A DNA stretch of 64,000 nucleotides from Caldanaerobacter subterraneus (GTDB lineage Bacteria; Bacillota; Thermoanaerobacteria; Thermoanaerobacterales; Thermoanaerobacteraceae), in assembly GCF_004345675.1 (NCBI RefSeq), contig NZ_SLWU01000002.1, positions 62,001 through 126,000 of the forward strand. Direction: 5' to 3'. The notes under the pieces were generated by a model. It saw only the letters and a list, made by a program, of their open reading frames with translations, was not told the origin of the DNA and searched no databases. Position numbers and translations under genes: made by a program. This document shows, in pieces, positions 16,736 to 25,284 of this stretch. Position 1 is the first letter of the stretch. Each line of letters starts with the position of its first letter.

Positions 16736-17567
16736 CAGCACCACAAAGGTCTTTGGACTTATTGGGCATCCAGTCAAACACAGTCTTTCTCCTTTGATAC
16801 ATAACTCTTCTTTTGAAAAGCTCAATTTCAATGGAGTGTACGTGGTCTTTGATGTAGCCCCTGAGTTATTAGAAAATGCTGTAAAAGGGCTAAAAGCTTT
16901 AGGTATAAAGGGATTTAATGTGACTGTCCCTCATAAAGAGAGCGTAATGAATTATTTGGATTTTGTCACGGAAGAGGCAGAAAAAATTGGAGCTGTGAAT
17001 ACAGTTGTCAATGAAAATGGGATTTTAAAAGGCTACAATACAGACGTACAGGGATTCATAGATTCCTTAAAAGAGTTGAAAGAGGATGTAAGAGGAAGAA
17101 AAGCCTTTGTACTGGGGGCAGGAGGAGCATCAAAAGCTATATGTTTTGCCCTTGCAAGGGAAGGAGTAGAATCAATTGTAATAGCCAATAGGACTTTAAA
17201 TAAAGCGAGAGCGCTGGCAGAATACATAAGGGAAGAATTTAAGGTGAAATGCGATTACTGCAGTATAGAAGAAGTGGAAAAATTTAATGAAATTGATATT
17301 CTCATAAACACAACTTCTGTGGGGATGCATCCTGAAGTGGGGAACTCTCCAGTTTCTGAGGAGGTAGTGGCAAAGGCAAATTTTGTGTATGATTTAATAT
17401 ACAATCCTTCTGAGACGCTTTTTTTAAAGTACGCAAGAAAAAACGGTGTAAAAAGCGCAAATGGCCTCTCAATGCTTGTGAATCAGGCTAGCTATGCTTT
17501 TTACCTCTGGACAGGAGAGTTTTTTGACAAAGACTTTGTGTATGAGAAAATAAGGGGAGAAATGTAG
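16725..17567 (+). CDS. aroE: Shikimate dehydrogenase
   Basis: Reduces 3-dehydroshikimate to shikimate with NADPH. The 280-residue protein has the substrate-binding GHPVKHSLSPLIHN near the N terminus, the catalytic lysine in NVTVPHKE near residue 67, the Rossmann glycine motif LGAGGASKAI, and the late NTTSVGMHP and GLSMLVNQASYAFYLWTG motifs. ATG 16725 (GAGG ten nt upstream) is preferred over TTG 16716. It overlaps yqeG and leads into the pilus operon. Confidence 0.95.
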   Translation: MKIDSTTKVFGLIGHPVKHSLSPLIHNSSFEKLNFNGVYVVFDVAPELLENAVKGLKALGIKGFNVTVPHKESVMNYLDFVTEEAEKIGAVNTVVNENGILKGYNTDVQGFIDSLKELKEDVRGRKAFVLGAGGASKAICFALAREGVESIVIANRTLNKARALAEYIREEFKVKCDYCSIEEVEKFNEIDILINTTSVGMHPEVGNSPVSEEVVAKANFVYDLIYNPSETLFLKYARKNGVKSANGLSMLVNQASYAFYLWTGEFFDKDFVYEKIRGEM

Positions 17568-17584
17568 AGGGAAGAGGTATTTTT

Positions 17585-19255
17585 ATGGCTAAGAAAAAAC
17601 TTGGAGAACTTCTTGTGGAAGTGGGACTTATCACGGAAGAACAACTGAAACATGCCATGGAAGTGCAGAGCAAAACAGGGGAAAAATTGGGGAAAGTCCT
17701 TACAAAGCTCGGGTATGTGACAGAAAATCAGATATTAGAAGCCCTTGAATTTCAGCTGGGAATACCCCATGTGGACCTTCAGAAATACTACATTGACCCT
17801 GAGGTTGCAAAGCTTGTTCCTGAATCTGTAGCCAAGAGGCATCTCCTCATCCCTGTTAAAAAAAGTGAAGACGGCCTTTATGTAGCAATGGCAGACCCCC
17901 TCAATATTTTTGCCTTGGATGATGTGAGAATTATAACTAAACAAAATGTGAAACCTTTGATTGCATCGGAGAGCAGCATTCTAAAAGCTATAGATAGAAT
18001 CTATGGCAAAGAACAGGCAGAAAAAGCGGCTCAGGAATTTAAAAAGGAGTTTAAAGAAGAGGAAAGCCTACCTCAAGAAGTGCTGGAAGAAATCCAAAAT
18101 GCTCCTGCTGTAAGATTTGTCAATTCTATAATTGAGCAGGCTGTGAAAAGCAGAGCCTCAGATATACACATTGAGCCGACAGAAAAGGATTTGAGAATTC
18201 GCTTCAGAATAGATGGGCAGTTGACAGAAGCAATGAGGACTATAAAAAGCACGCATGCTCCTGTTGTGACTAGAATAAAGATAATGGCCAATATGAATAT
18301 CGCCGAAAGAAGGCTTCCACAAGACGGGAGATTTGATTTCACGGTGTCAGGCAGAACCGTAGATGTAAGGGTTTCCTCCCTTCCTACTGTGTTTGGCGAA
18401 AAGATAGTTTTAAGGCTTCTTGACAAGGAAAACTTTGTGATGACAAAAGAACAACTTGGATTTGATGAGGAGGATTTGCCTCTTTTTGATAAACTGATAA
18501 AAAGACCCAATGGAATTGTGCTTTTAACAGGTCCTACGGGAAGTGGTAAAACTACTACTCTTTATGCAATGCTAAGAGAGCTCAATAAGCCCAATGTGAA
18601 CATAATAACAGTAGAAGACCCTGTTGAGTATTCGCTGGAAGGCATAAATCAAGTGCAGGTAAATGAAAAAGCAGGGCTTACATTTGCTACTGCACTAAGG
18701 TCCATCTTAAGGCAGGACCCTGATATAATAATGATTGGGGAGATAAGAGATACAGAGACAGCTGAGATCGCCATAAGAGCGGCGATAACAGGTCATTTAG
18801 TGCTTTCGACGCTGCACACCAACAACGCTGCAGGTGCGATAACGAGACTGATAGATATGGGGATTGAGCCTTATTTGGTGGCTTCTTCTGTAGTGGGAGT
18901 GATAGCTCAAAGGCTTGCTAGAAAGGTGTGCGACAATTGCAAAGTTCCCTATAAGGCTTCAAAGGAAGAAAAAGAGATTTTGGGGATTCCGGAAGATGAA
19001 GAGGTCACTCTTTATAAAGGCAAAGGCTGTCCTGTCTGCAACAGGACAGGCTACAGAGGGCGTATCCCTATATACGAGATAATGACTGTGACTTCTGACA
19101 TAAGAGAACTCATAAATGCAAAGGTTTCCTCAGATGTGATTGAAGAAAAAGCTATAAAAAATGGCATGAAGACTTTGAGAGAAAGCGCAAGAAAGCTCAT
19201 TTTACAGGGCAAAACTACTGTCGAAGAGATGGTGAGACTAACTTATGAGGAATGA
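17585..19255 (+). CDS. pilB: Type IV pilus assembly ATPase PilB (GspE/PulE family)
   Basis: A 556-residue hexameric ATPase that powers pilus extension at the cytoplasmic face. The N-terminal GspE domain begins KKLGELLVEVGLITEEQL. The ATPase domain has Walker A GPTGSGKTTT near residue 317, the Asp box LRQDPDIIMIGEIRD and the His box HLVLSTLHTN. The zinc-binding tetracysteine CDNC...CPVC lies near residues 449-482, as in extension ATPases and not in PilT. It overlaps pilT by four nt. Confidence 0.94.
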   Translation: MAKKKLGELLVEVGLITEEQLKHAMEVQSKTGEKLGKVLTKLGYVTENQILEALEFQLGIPHVDLQKYYIDPEVAKLVPESVAKRHLLIPVKKSEDGLYVAMADPLNIFALDDVRIITKQNVKPLIASESSILKAIDRIYGKEQAEKAAQEFKKEFKEEESLPQEVLEEIQNAPAVRFVNSIIEQAVKSRASDIHIEPTEKDLRIRFRIDGQLTEAMRTIKSTHAPVVTRIKIMANMNIAERRLPQDGRFDFTVSGRTVDVRVSSLPTVFGEKIVLRLLDKENFVMTKEQLGFDEEDLPLFDKLIKRPNGIVLLTGPTGSGKTTTLYAMLRELNKPNVNIITVEDPVEYSLEGINQVQVNEKAGLTFATALRSILRQDPDIIMIGEIRDTETAEIAIRAAITGHLVLSTLHTNNAAGAITRLIDMGIEPYLVASSVVGVIAQRLARKVCDNCKVPYKASKEEKEILGIPEDEEVTLYKGKGCPVCNRTGYRGRIPIYEIMTVTSDIRELINAKVSSDVIEEKAIKNGMKTLRESARKLILQGKTTVEEMVRLTYEE

Positions 19256-20310
19256 TGAGGATGGAGACCATTGAACTTTTGAAATTGGTTGTGGAGAAAA
19301 AAGCTTCAGATTTACACATAACAGTAGGAGTTCCACCTGTTGTAAGAATTAACGGCTATCTTCAAAAATTAGAAGGAGAGCCTTTTACACCTAAAGATAC
19401 AGAGGAGATAGTCAAAGACCTACTTACGAGCGAGCAGCTAAAAAAGCTGGAGGAAAATGGGGATATTGACCTTTCCTATTCTGTGACAGGTTTGGGAAGG
19501 TTTAGAATAAATGTGTACAAGCAAAGAGGAAGTTACAGCCTTGCCATAAGGTCTGTTGCCTTGAGAATACCTACTATAGAAGAGCTGGGACTTCCACTCA
19601 TACTTAAAGATTTGGCTTTGAAAACGAGGGGATTGATACTTGTTACAGGACCTACGGGAAGTGGGAAGTCCACCACACTGGCGGCTATGGTGGACTGGAT
19701 AAATTCTAAAAGGACTTGTCACATTCTTACATTGGAGGACCCTATAGAGTATTTGCACAAGCACAATAAAAGCATAGTAAATCAAAGAGAAATTGGGCAC
19801 GATGCTACATCCTTTGCATCGGCTTTAAGAGCTGCATTAAGAGAAGACCCGGATGTGATACTTGTCGGTGAGATGAGGGATTTGGAGACAATACAGATCG
19901 CAATAACTGCTGCCGAGACAGGCCATCTTGTTCTTTCCACTCTTCACACAATAGGAGCTGTAAAAACGATTGATAGGATTATTGATGTTTTTCCGCCTCA
20001 TCAGCAACAGCAAATAAGGATACAGCTTTCCAACGTATTAGAAGGAATCATATCTCAGCAGCTTATTCCTAAAAAAGACGGAAGCGGAAGAGTTGTTGCC
20101 ACAGAAGTGATGATTGCAACCCCTGCTATAAGGAATCTCATAAGGGAAGGGAAGACTTACCAAATACAGTCGGCAGTTCAAACAGGTGGTAAATTTGGAA
20201 TGATTACTATGGACATGTTTATTTTGCACCTTTTAAAATCAGGGGTTATCTCTTTGGAAGATGCTTTAACTTACTGCGTTGACCAGGAGAGCTTTTCACG
20301 CATGATATAG
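19252..20310 (+). CDS. pilT: Twitching motility/retraction ATPase PilT
   Basis: A 352-residue ATPase that depolymerises the pilus. It begins with the PilT-type ELLKLVVEKKASDLHITVGVPP, has Walker A GPTGSGKST near residue 133, the Asp box LREDPDVILVGEMRDLET and the His box HLVLSTLHT, and lacks the tetracysteine zinc site of PilB. Its presence indicates a retractable pilus, so motility or DNA uptake is possible. The ATG overlaps the pilB stop. Confidence 0.95.
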   Translation: MMRMETIELLKLVVEKKASDLHITVGVPPVVRINGYLQKLEGEPFTPKDTEEIVKDLLTSEQLKKLEENGDIDLSYSVTGLGRFRINVYKQRGSYSLAIRSVALRIPTIEELGLPLILKDLALKTRGLILVTGPTGSGKSTTLAAMVDWINSKRTCHILTLEDPIEYLHKHNKSIVNQREIGHDATSFASALRAALREDPDVILVGEMRDLETIQIAITAAETGHLVLSTLHTIGAVKTIDRIIDVFPPHQQQQIRIQLSNVLEGIISQQLIPKKDGSGRVVATEVMIATPAIRNLIREGKTYQIQSAVQTGGKFGMITMDMFILHLLKSGVISLEDALTYCVDQESFSRMI

Positions 20311-20320
20311 GGGTGATTTT

Positions 20321-21532
20321 ATGCCTTTGTACTTTTACAAAGCAAGGGACATGGGGGGGAACTTAATTACAGGGACTTTGGAGGTAGATTCAAAGTCCCA
20401 GTGCATAGACATATTGAAGGGGAGAAATTATTACATAATTGACATAAAAGAGGAAGTAGTCAAAAAAGACATTCTAGATTTTAGCTCTTTTAAAAGGGTA
20501 AAAGTCAAAGACATTGCAGTTTTTTGCCGCCAGTTTGCTACTTTGATAAATGCAGGAATTCCTATTCTGACTTCTCTTGCGACAGTGAAAGAACAGGTTA
20601 GTAATAAAAAGCTCAAAACGGCTTTATCAGAAGTGTACGAAGAAGTGCAGAAAGGACGTACCCTTTCTGATGCTATGAGAAAGAGAGAAGACGTTTTTCC
20701 AATGCTTTTGTATAACATGGTGGAGGCGGGAGAAGTCAGTGGTACTCTTGACAGGATAATGAATGAGATGGCAGACCACTATGAAAAAGAAAATGACCTC
20801 AATCAGAAAGTAAAATCGGCACTGACATATCCCGCAATTGTGAGCATTGTGGCAGTTTTTGTCGTAGTGTTTTTATTGACAAATGTGCTTCCAATATTCG
20901 TGGCGATGTTTGAGAATGCAGGAGTCGAGCTACCTCTTCCTACGAGAATTTTGCTCTTAATTGCTAGCTCAATATCTAACTATTGGTATTTTTACATAGG
21001 ATTTATTTTCCTTATGGTTTATGGTATATATAATTTTGTAAAGACTTCTCAGGGAAGGCGAATTTTTGACAGAATGCTTCTAAACATGCCTATTTTTGGA
21101 GTACTTAATAGAAAGATAATAACATCAAGGTTTGCAAGGACTTTAGGGACTTTGATTGGAGCAGGCATCCCGCTTGTCAGTGCACTGGAGGTAGTAGAGA
21201 AGGTAGTGGGCAACACAGTAGTTGCAGAGGGCATAAAAAGGGCAGAGGAAGATGTGAAAAAGGGTCTACCTTTATCTGAACCTTTGAGGAGAATTGGCGT
21301 TTTCCCACCCATGGTGATTCAGATGATAAGTGTAGGAGAAAGCTCTGGCGCTTTGGATACTATACTTGAGAAGACGGCTAGCTTTTTTGACAGAGAAGTT
21401 GACACAGCAGTATCCCAGATGACAACTTTGTTAGAGCCGATTATAATCCTAATGCTTGCAACAGTGGTAGGCTTCATAGTCGTCTCAATAATAATGCCAC
21501 TGTTTGAACTATACAATTTCATTGGAAGGTAA
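20321..21532 (+). CDS. pilC: Type IV pilus inner-membrane platform protein PilC (GspF family)
   Basis: A 403-residue polytopic protein with two T2SSF repeats. The first starts VKVKDIAVFCRQFATLINAGIPI near residue 62 and the second RKIITSRFARTLGTLIGAGIPL near residue 262. Transmembrane helices lie near residues 168-190, 215-240 and 372-395. It couples PilB and PilT to pilin insertion and extraction. It follows pilT directly. Confidence 0.94.
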   Translation: MPLYFYKARDMGGNLITGTLEVDSKSQCIDILKGRNYYIIDIKEEVVKKDILDFSSFKRVKVKDIAVFCRQFATLINAGIPILTSLATVKEQVSNKKLKTALSEVYEEVQKGRTLSDAMRKREDVFPMLLYNMVEAGEVSGTLDRIMNEMADHYEKENDLNQKVKSALTYPAIVSIVAVFVVVFLLTNVLPIFVAMFENAGVELPLPTRILLLIASSISNYWYFYIGFIFLMVYGIYNFVKTSQGRRIFDRMLLNMPIFGVLNRKIITSRFARTLGTLIGAGIPLVSALEVVEKVVGNTVVAEGIKRAEEDVKKGLPLSEPLRRIGVFPPMVIQMISVGESSGALDTILEKTASFFDREVDTAVSQMTTLLEPIIILMLATVVGFIVVSIIMPLFELYNFIGR

Positions 21533-21562
21533 ATTCAAGGGGAAAGGGGGTGAAAAAGGAGT

Positions 21563-21889
21563 ATGGAATGGTTTGTAAAGGCACTCAATAAGGATGAAAG
21601 AGGTTTTACACTGATTGAGTTGATTGTTGTAATCGCAATTTTAGGAATACTAGCAGCAATTGCTGTGCCGAGAGTGACAACGTCATTGGCAAATGCTAAA
21701 GCAAAAGCTGATGAGGCAAATTTAAAGATATTACAAAATGCAGTAGAGAGATATTATGTTGAACATGAAGGAAAATATCCACAGTCATTAAATGAGCTTG
21801 TTCCTAACTATATTGACAAAGTACCAAAAACTCAGGATGGAAAAGATTTTAACTACAATCCTTCTACTGGCGAAGTTACTTTACCATAA
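21563..21889 (+). CDS. Major type IV pilin (GspG/PilE-like prepilin)
   Basis: A 108-residue prepilin with a short charged leader ending at the cleavage site in DERG^FTLIELIVVIAILGILAAIAVPRV, with Glu at +5 and a hydrophobic helix. The globular part (ADEANLKILQNAVERYYVEHEGKYPQSLNELVPNYIDKVP) resembles pseudopilin GspG. It is the best candidate for the major subunit because it directly follows the motor genes and has its own strong SD (AAAGGGGGTGA). A stable hairpin follows it. Confidence 0.87.
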   Translation: MEWFVKALNKDERGFTLIELIVVIAILGILAAIAVPRVTTSLANAKAKADEANLKILQNAVERYYVEHEGKYPQSLNELVPNYIDKVPKTQDGKDFNYNPSTGEVTLP

Positions 21890-21893
21890 CTTC

Positions 21894-21926
21894 AGGGCAC
21901 GTTTTTGTGCCCTCCTTACTATTTTT
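21894..21926 (+). promoter_or_regulatory. Stable hairpin between the pilin and prepilin peptidase genes
   Basis: Seven-bp perfect stem AGGGCAC/GTGCCCT with GTTTTT loop just after the pilin stop. The T run does not begin until seven nt later, so it is a poor terminator. A partial terminator or 3'-stabilising element that favours pilin mRNA is likely. Confidence 0.55.
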
Positions 21927-21944
21927 TAGGAGGCAATTTTAATC

Positions 21945-22703
21945 ATGAAAATGCTAATTTACATACTCATATTTCTATTCGGCACAATTATAGGAAGTTT
22001 TTTAAATGTGGTCATATATAGAGTTCCCAGAAAAGAGTCCATAATATACCCTTCCTCCCATTGTCCCAGATGTGGTCATGAATTAAATGGTATTGATTTA
22101 ATACCAATATTGAGTTATATTTTACTTAAAGGAAGATGCAGGTACTGTGGAGAAAAAATTTCAATAAGATACCCTGTTGTGGAGCTGCTTACAGGAATTG
22201 TATTTGTAATAATTTACTCTAAATTTGGGTTGGACGTGAAGGCTTTTTATTACATGTTTCTTTCTTCTGTGCTGATTTCAGCAAGTTTTATAGATCTGGA
22301 ACACAAAATCATACCCAATAGCATAATAATAGCTGGATTTATAGGTGCTTTAATTTTTAGACTACTCATGTATAGTTATGGCTTTTTAGACTACATTCTG
22401 GGGCTTTTACTGGGTGGGGGAATACTCCTTCTCATCTCTTTTCTCTCAGGAGGGGAAATGGGGGGAGGAGATGTAAAATTAATGGCTCTTATAGGCTTTT
22501 TTATAGGATGGAAGCTTGTGCTTTTAAATTTGTTGCTGGGTGTTGTGTTGGGAGCTTTGGCAGGTGTTTTACTTGTACTTTTTAAGATAAAGAGCAGAAA
22601 GGACTACATACCTTTTGCACCTTATCTATCTTTAGGATGGCTTATTTCAATCTTATACGGATATGAGATTTTAAATTACTATTTAAAACTCATAAGGGGC
22701 TAA
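21945..22703 (+). CDS. pilD: Prepilin peptidase PilD (A24 family)
   Basis: A 252-residue polytopic aspartyl protease that cleaves prepilin leaders and may N-methylate the new end. The N-terminal half has the two CxxC pairs (CPRCGHEL and CRYCGEKI, about residues 41-70). The catalytic aspartates are in ASFIDLEHKIIPN near residue 113 and GGEMGGGDVKLMALIG near residue 173. Length and topology are typical. TAGGAGG precedes the ATG. Confidence 0.95.
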   Translation: MKMLIYILIFLFGTIIGSFLNVVIYRVPRKESIIYPSSHCPRCGHELNGIDLIPILSYILLKGRCRYCGEKISIRYPVVELLTGIVFVIIYSKFGLDVKAFYYMFLSSVLISASFIDLEHKIIPNSIIIAGFIGALIFRLLMYSYGFLDYILGLLLGGGILLLISFLSGGEMGGGDVKLMALIGFFIGWKLVLLNLLLGVVLGALAGVLLVLFKIKSRKDYIPFAPYLSLGWLISILYGYEILNYYLKLIRG

Positions 22704-22707
22704 GCTT

Positions 22708-23166
22708 ATGAAGGGGGAAGAGGGGCTAACTTTAATAGAGCTTGTAACAGTTTTGGCACTTTTGTCCATTATAGTTCTTATAGTTATCCCTTTGACTGAC
22801 TTTTTTGATACGACAAAGTCAAATGTAAGGCTTACTCTTATTGCACGTGAGGTTGTAAATGACTTAAGGTACATACAGCAAAAAAGTATTTTTGAAGGAG
22901 AAATATTGCGCTTTGAAAGCGATGACACAGGGACGAGGTATTACATAAAGAGAAAAGATGACAATGAAAATATCAAGATAAAAAATTTACCTGAGGGAAT
23001 TAAGATAAGTAAAAAAGATGGGGGAAAGGTAGAAATATACTTTAATCAGATGGGGACTCCTATTGGAGCTTGTACAATAACTTTAAAAAATGATAAAGGA
23101 AGCGAGATTTACATAAGTGTGGCGGTAGTAACAGGGCGCATTATGATAAGTGGGAAGAACTATTAG
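22708..23166 (+). CDS. Minor prepilin (GspH-like)
   Basis: A 152-residue protein with leader MKGEEG^LTLIELVTVLALLSIIVLIVIPL, Glu at +5, and a beta-rich C-terminal part (VVNDLRYIQQKS; GTRYYIKRKDD; VEIYFNQMGTPIGACTITL) as in GspH/FimT pseudopilins. It would sit at the pilus tip or prime assembly. It starts directly after pilD. Confidence 0.85.
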   Translation: MKGEEGLTLIELVTVLALLSIIVLIVIPLTDFFDTTKSNVRLTLIAREVVNDLRYIQQKSIFEGEILRFESDDTGTRYYIKRKDDNENIKIKNLPEGIKISKKDGGKVEIYFNQMGTPIGACTITLKNDKGSEIYISVAVVTGRIMISGKNY

Positions 23167-23176
23167 GAGTGATTTT

Positions 23177-23848
23177 ATGAAGATTTTAAAAGATAAGAAA
23201 GGCATGACTTTAATAGAGGTTCTTGTCTCAATAGCTGTGTTTGCAGTAGTGGCAATACCTCTTTTAGGCATTTTTAGTCAATCTGTTATTACTTCTGCTG
23301 ATTCTAAGATAAAGACAAAAGAAGCCACTATTGCGCAGACAATTGCAGAAAACATAAAAGCGGGAAATGTATCAAACCTTGATGAAATAATAACTAAGTA
23401 TAAAGAAGAAGGTTTTATAGCCTATGTTGAACAGCAAACTTCCACAGGAGAACTTTCTCAGTATCAGATTAAAGTAGGGAAAATTGATTCAAACACTCCT
23501 ATGTATACACTTTATATTATGGCGCCTGCAACAGAAATTACTTCTCATGTTCCTGTAGAATTACCCTCTGAGGAAAGCTCAGGTGGAGGTAGTAGCAGTA
23601 GTGATGATGTAATAAAGCGTATATGGGACTTAATAAAAATAGGAATAATTGCTGCATGGACTGTTTTATTTTTGGGGGTTGTTATAGTTACATTGGGGTG
23701 GAATGAGATTACTAAAACAAAAATTTTGACTATAGCAGATACTATTGTTAACATGATAAAAAATGGAGTTACTAGTTTAAAAGCAATCGGGACAAAAGCT
23801 TCAGAAATCGCTGGTGTTAAGGTTCCATGGTGGTTAAAATGGTGGTAA
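23177..23848 (+). CDS. Minor prepilin with a second hydrophobic segment
   Basis: A 223-residue protein with prepilin leader KKG^MTLIEVLVSIAVFAVVAIPLLGIF (Glu at +5; GspI/PilV-like). Unlike its neighbours it has a Gly/Ser linker (about residues 135-144) followed by a second strong hydrophobic stretch (IGIIAAWTVLFLGVVIVTLGW, about 155-175) and a basic C-terminal part. The second span would be unusual for a subunit extracted into a fibre. ATG 23177 is chosen for GGAGTGA just before it. Confidence 0.78.
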   Translation: MKILKDKKGMTLIEVLVSIAVFAVVAIPLLGIFSQSVITSADSKIKTKEATIAQTIAENIKAGNVSNLDEIITKYKEEGFIAYVEQQTSTGELSQYQIKVGKIDSNTPMYTLYIMAPATEITSHVPVELPSEESSGGGSSSSDDVIKRIWDLIKIGIIAAWTVLFLGVVIVTLGWNEITKTKILTIADTIVNMIKNGVTSLKAIGTKASEIAGVKVPWWLKWW

Positions 23849-24348
23849 GAAAAGAAGAAGGATTTACCCTTATTGAACTTATTGTGACATTGGCAATATT
23901 GGGGATTGTGATAGGGGTTTATTCATCTTTATATTATTCGGGGTACAAGTCATTTTCAAGTACACAAAATAGCGTAGACGTGGAACAAAATGTTAGGTTT
24001 GCTATGAATTATATTGTATCTTTATTAGAAAAAGGGCCTTCTGAAGTCGAAATTATTGATAATGGCCGTGGTCTATCGATAAAACAGGTATTAACAGATA
24101 GAGGGTATCGTGATTATACAATAACGCTAGAAAAACCTATTCTTTATACCCATATCAAAGAATCTGACACGGACAGTAGAGGTAGTAAGCTTCAATTAGC
24201 TGTTAATATTTATGATTTTATGGTGACTAAAAAAAGTAACAACATGATAAATATCCAAATAATTGGACAAAGTGATGATAATGGATCAAACAGATTTTCT
24301 CTTTCTACAGACGTTTTTTTAAGAAAGAGTGATATAAATGTTCAATGA
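23839..24348 (+). CDS. Minor prepilin (GspJ/PilW-like)
   Basis: A 169-residue prepilin: MVVRKEEG^FTLIELIVTLAILGIVIGVYSSLYYSG with Glu at +5, then a predicted beta-rich domain (VDVEQNVRFAMNYIVSLLEKGPSEVEIID). An ATG twelve nt earlier is possible; I prefer 23839 because GGTGG is spaced correctly and the leader length matches the others. It overlaps the preceding gene by ten nt. Confidence 0.83.
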   Translation: MVVRKEEGFTLIELIVTLAILGIVIGVYSSLYYSGYKSFSSTQNSVDVEQNVRFAMNYIVSLLEKGPSEVEIIDNGRGLSIKQVLTDRGYRDYTITLEKPILYTHIKESDTDSRGSKLQLAVNIYDFMVTKKSNNMINIQIIGQSDDNGSNRFSLSTDVFLRKSDINVQ

Positions 24349-24988
24349 GAGGGGTTCTGCTTTAATTTTTACTTTAATGGTAATTTTGATTCTCACAGTT
24401 TTAGCTGTAGCAATTTTAGAAGTAACTATTACCAATTACAAAATTTCCCATGCTTATGCAAACTCTATCTCAGCTACTTATGCAGCAGAAGCTGGCCTTG
24501 AACGAGTAAAAAATGAATTTAACATAGCTTTACAAGATGCTTATCAAGGAAAAGGCAAAGGAAAAGGGAAAGGTGAATTTTGGATAAATATAGTTACTAA
24601 CAAAAATACAACTAAGATTCAATATAAAAAAGGTGCAAAAGATTTATTAGATAATGGACTTGACATCCCATTAGGGGAGTGGATTTCATTGGGTGATTCA
24701 GGACAAGAGTATAAAATTGACAGTATAGAAATAGTTCCTCCTTCAATTAATTTTGAAAATGAAGGAGAGCAAATTTTAACCTATAAAGTACGTGTATGGA
24801 CGGAAGGTAGGATGAACAAAATCGTACGCTATGGTTATGCGGAAATTGAATTTGAAATTAACGTGATTATTCAAAAGATGGGCAATGATAACAGCGCCAA
24901 TACTAAGGTGTACCTGAAGGAAAAGGTATCACCGTTTTCACCGATAATAAAGAAGTGGGTAGTAGATTCAACTCCTGTTGAATATTAA
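24338..24988 (+). CDS. PilX-like pilus assembly protein
   Basis: A 216-residue protein with an N-terminal PilX-type segment NERGSALIFTLMVILILTVLAVAILEV, lacking the Glu at +5, followed by the conserved ATYAAEAGLERVKNEF helix. A low-complexity run of alternating Lys and Gly (GKGKGKGKG, about residues 71-79) sits in a loop before a beta-rich C-terminal domain. It overlaps the preceding prepilin gene by 11 nt. Confidence 0.78.
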   Translation: MFNERGSALIFTLMVILILTVLAVAILEVTITNYKISHAYANSISATYAAEAGLERVKNEFNIALQDAYQGKGKGKGKGEFWINIVTNKNTTKIQYKKGAKDLLDNGLDIPLGEWISLGDSGQEYKIDSIEIVPPSINFENEGEQILTYKVRVWTEGRMNKIVRYGYAEIEFEINVIIQKMGNDNSANTKVYLKEKVSPFSPIIKKWVVDSTPVEY

Positions 24989-25013
24989 TCAAGGATAATA
25001 AGGAGAGGATTTT

Positions 25014-25274
25014 ATGCAACTTAAAAATTACATGGAAGATGCGGTTGAACAGATGATGGACAGGGTTTTGAAGGACATTGACGTGTGTAAATGCGAAAGG
25101 TGCAGGATGGACATAAAAGCTTTAGCTTTAAATAATTTACCTCCTAAGTATGTCGTTACAGAAGAAGGAGAGCTTTATGTGAAGACTAATGAACTTGTGA
25201 GGCAGTTTGAAGTGGACATAATAAAGGCTATAACTATGGCTGCTATGAAAGTGAAAGAAAATCCTCGCCATTAG
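25014..25274 (+). CDS. ComFB family protein
   Basis: An 86-residue protein of the late-competence ComFB family. It shows the hallmark VCKCERCRMDIKALALNNLPPKYV (residues about 24-48, three Cys) and an N-terminal NYMEDAVEQMMDRVL helix. In cyanobacteria, ComFB-like proteins have been reported to bind cyclic dinucleotides and affect type IV pilus-dependent behaviour; whether this one does is inference from family and context. SD AAGGAGAGG. It lies between the minor pilins and pilM. Confidence 0.83.
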   Translation: MQLKNYMEDAVEQMMDRVLKDIDVCKCERCRMDIKALALNNLPPKYVVTEEGELYVKTNELVRQFEVDIIKAITMAAMKVKENPRH

Positions 25275-25284
25275 GGGTGCAAAA

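Noticed and set aside
24540-24575. Short purine repeat in the PilX-like gene as a phase-variable tract
   Set aside because: Units are imperfect (GGAAAAGGCAAAGGAAAAGG type) and in steps of whole codons, so slippage would not clearly switch the gene off.
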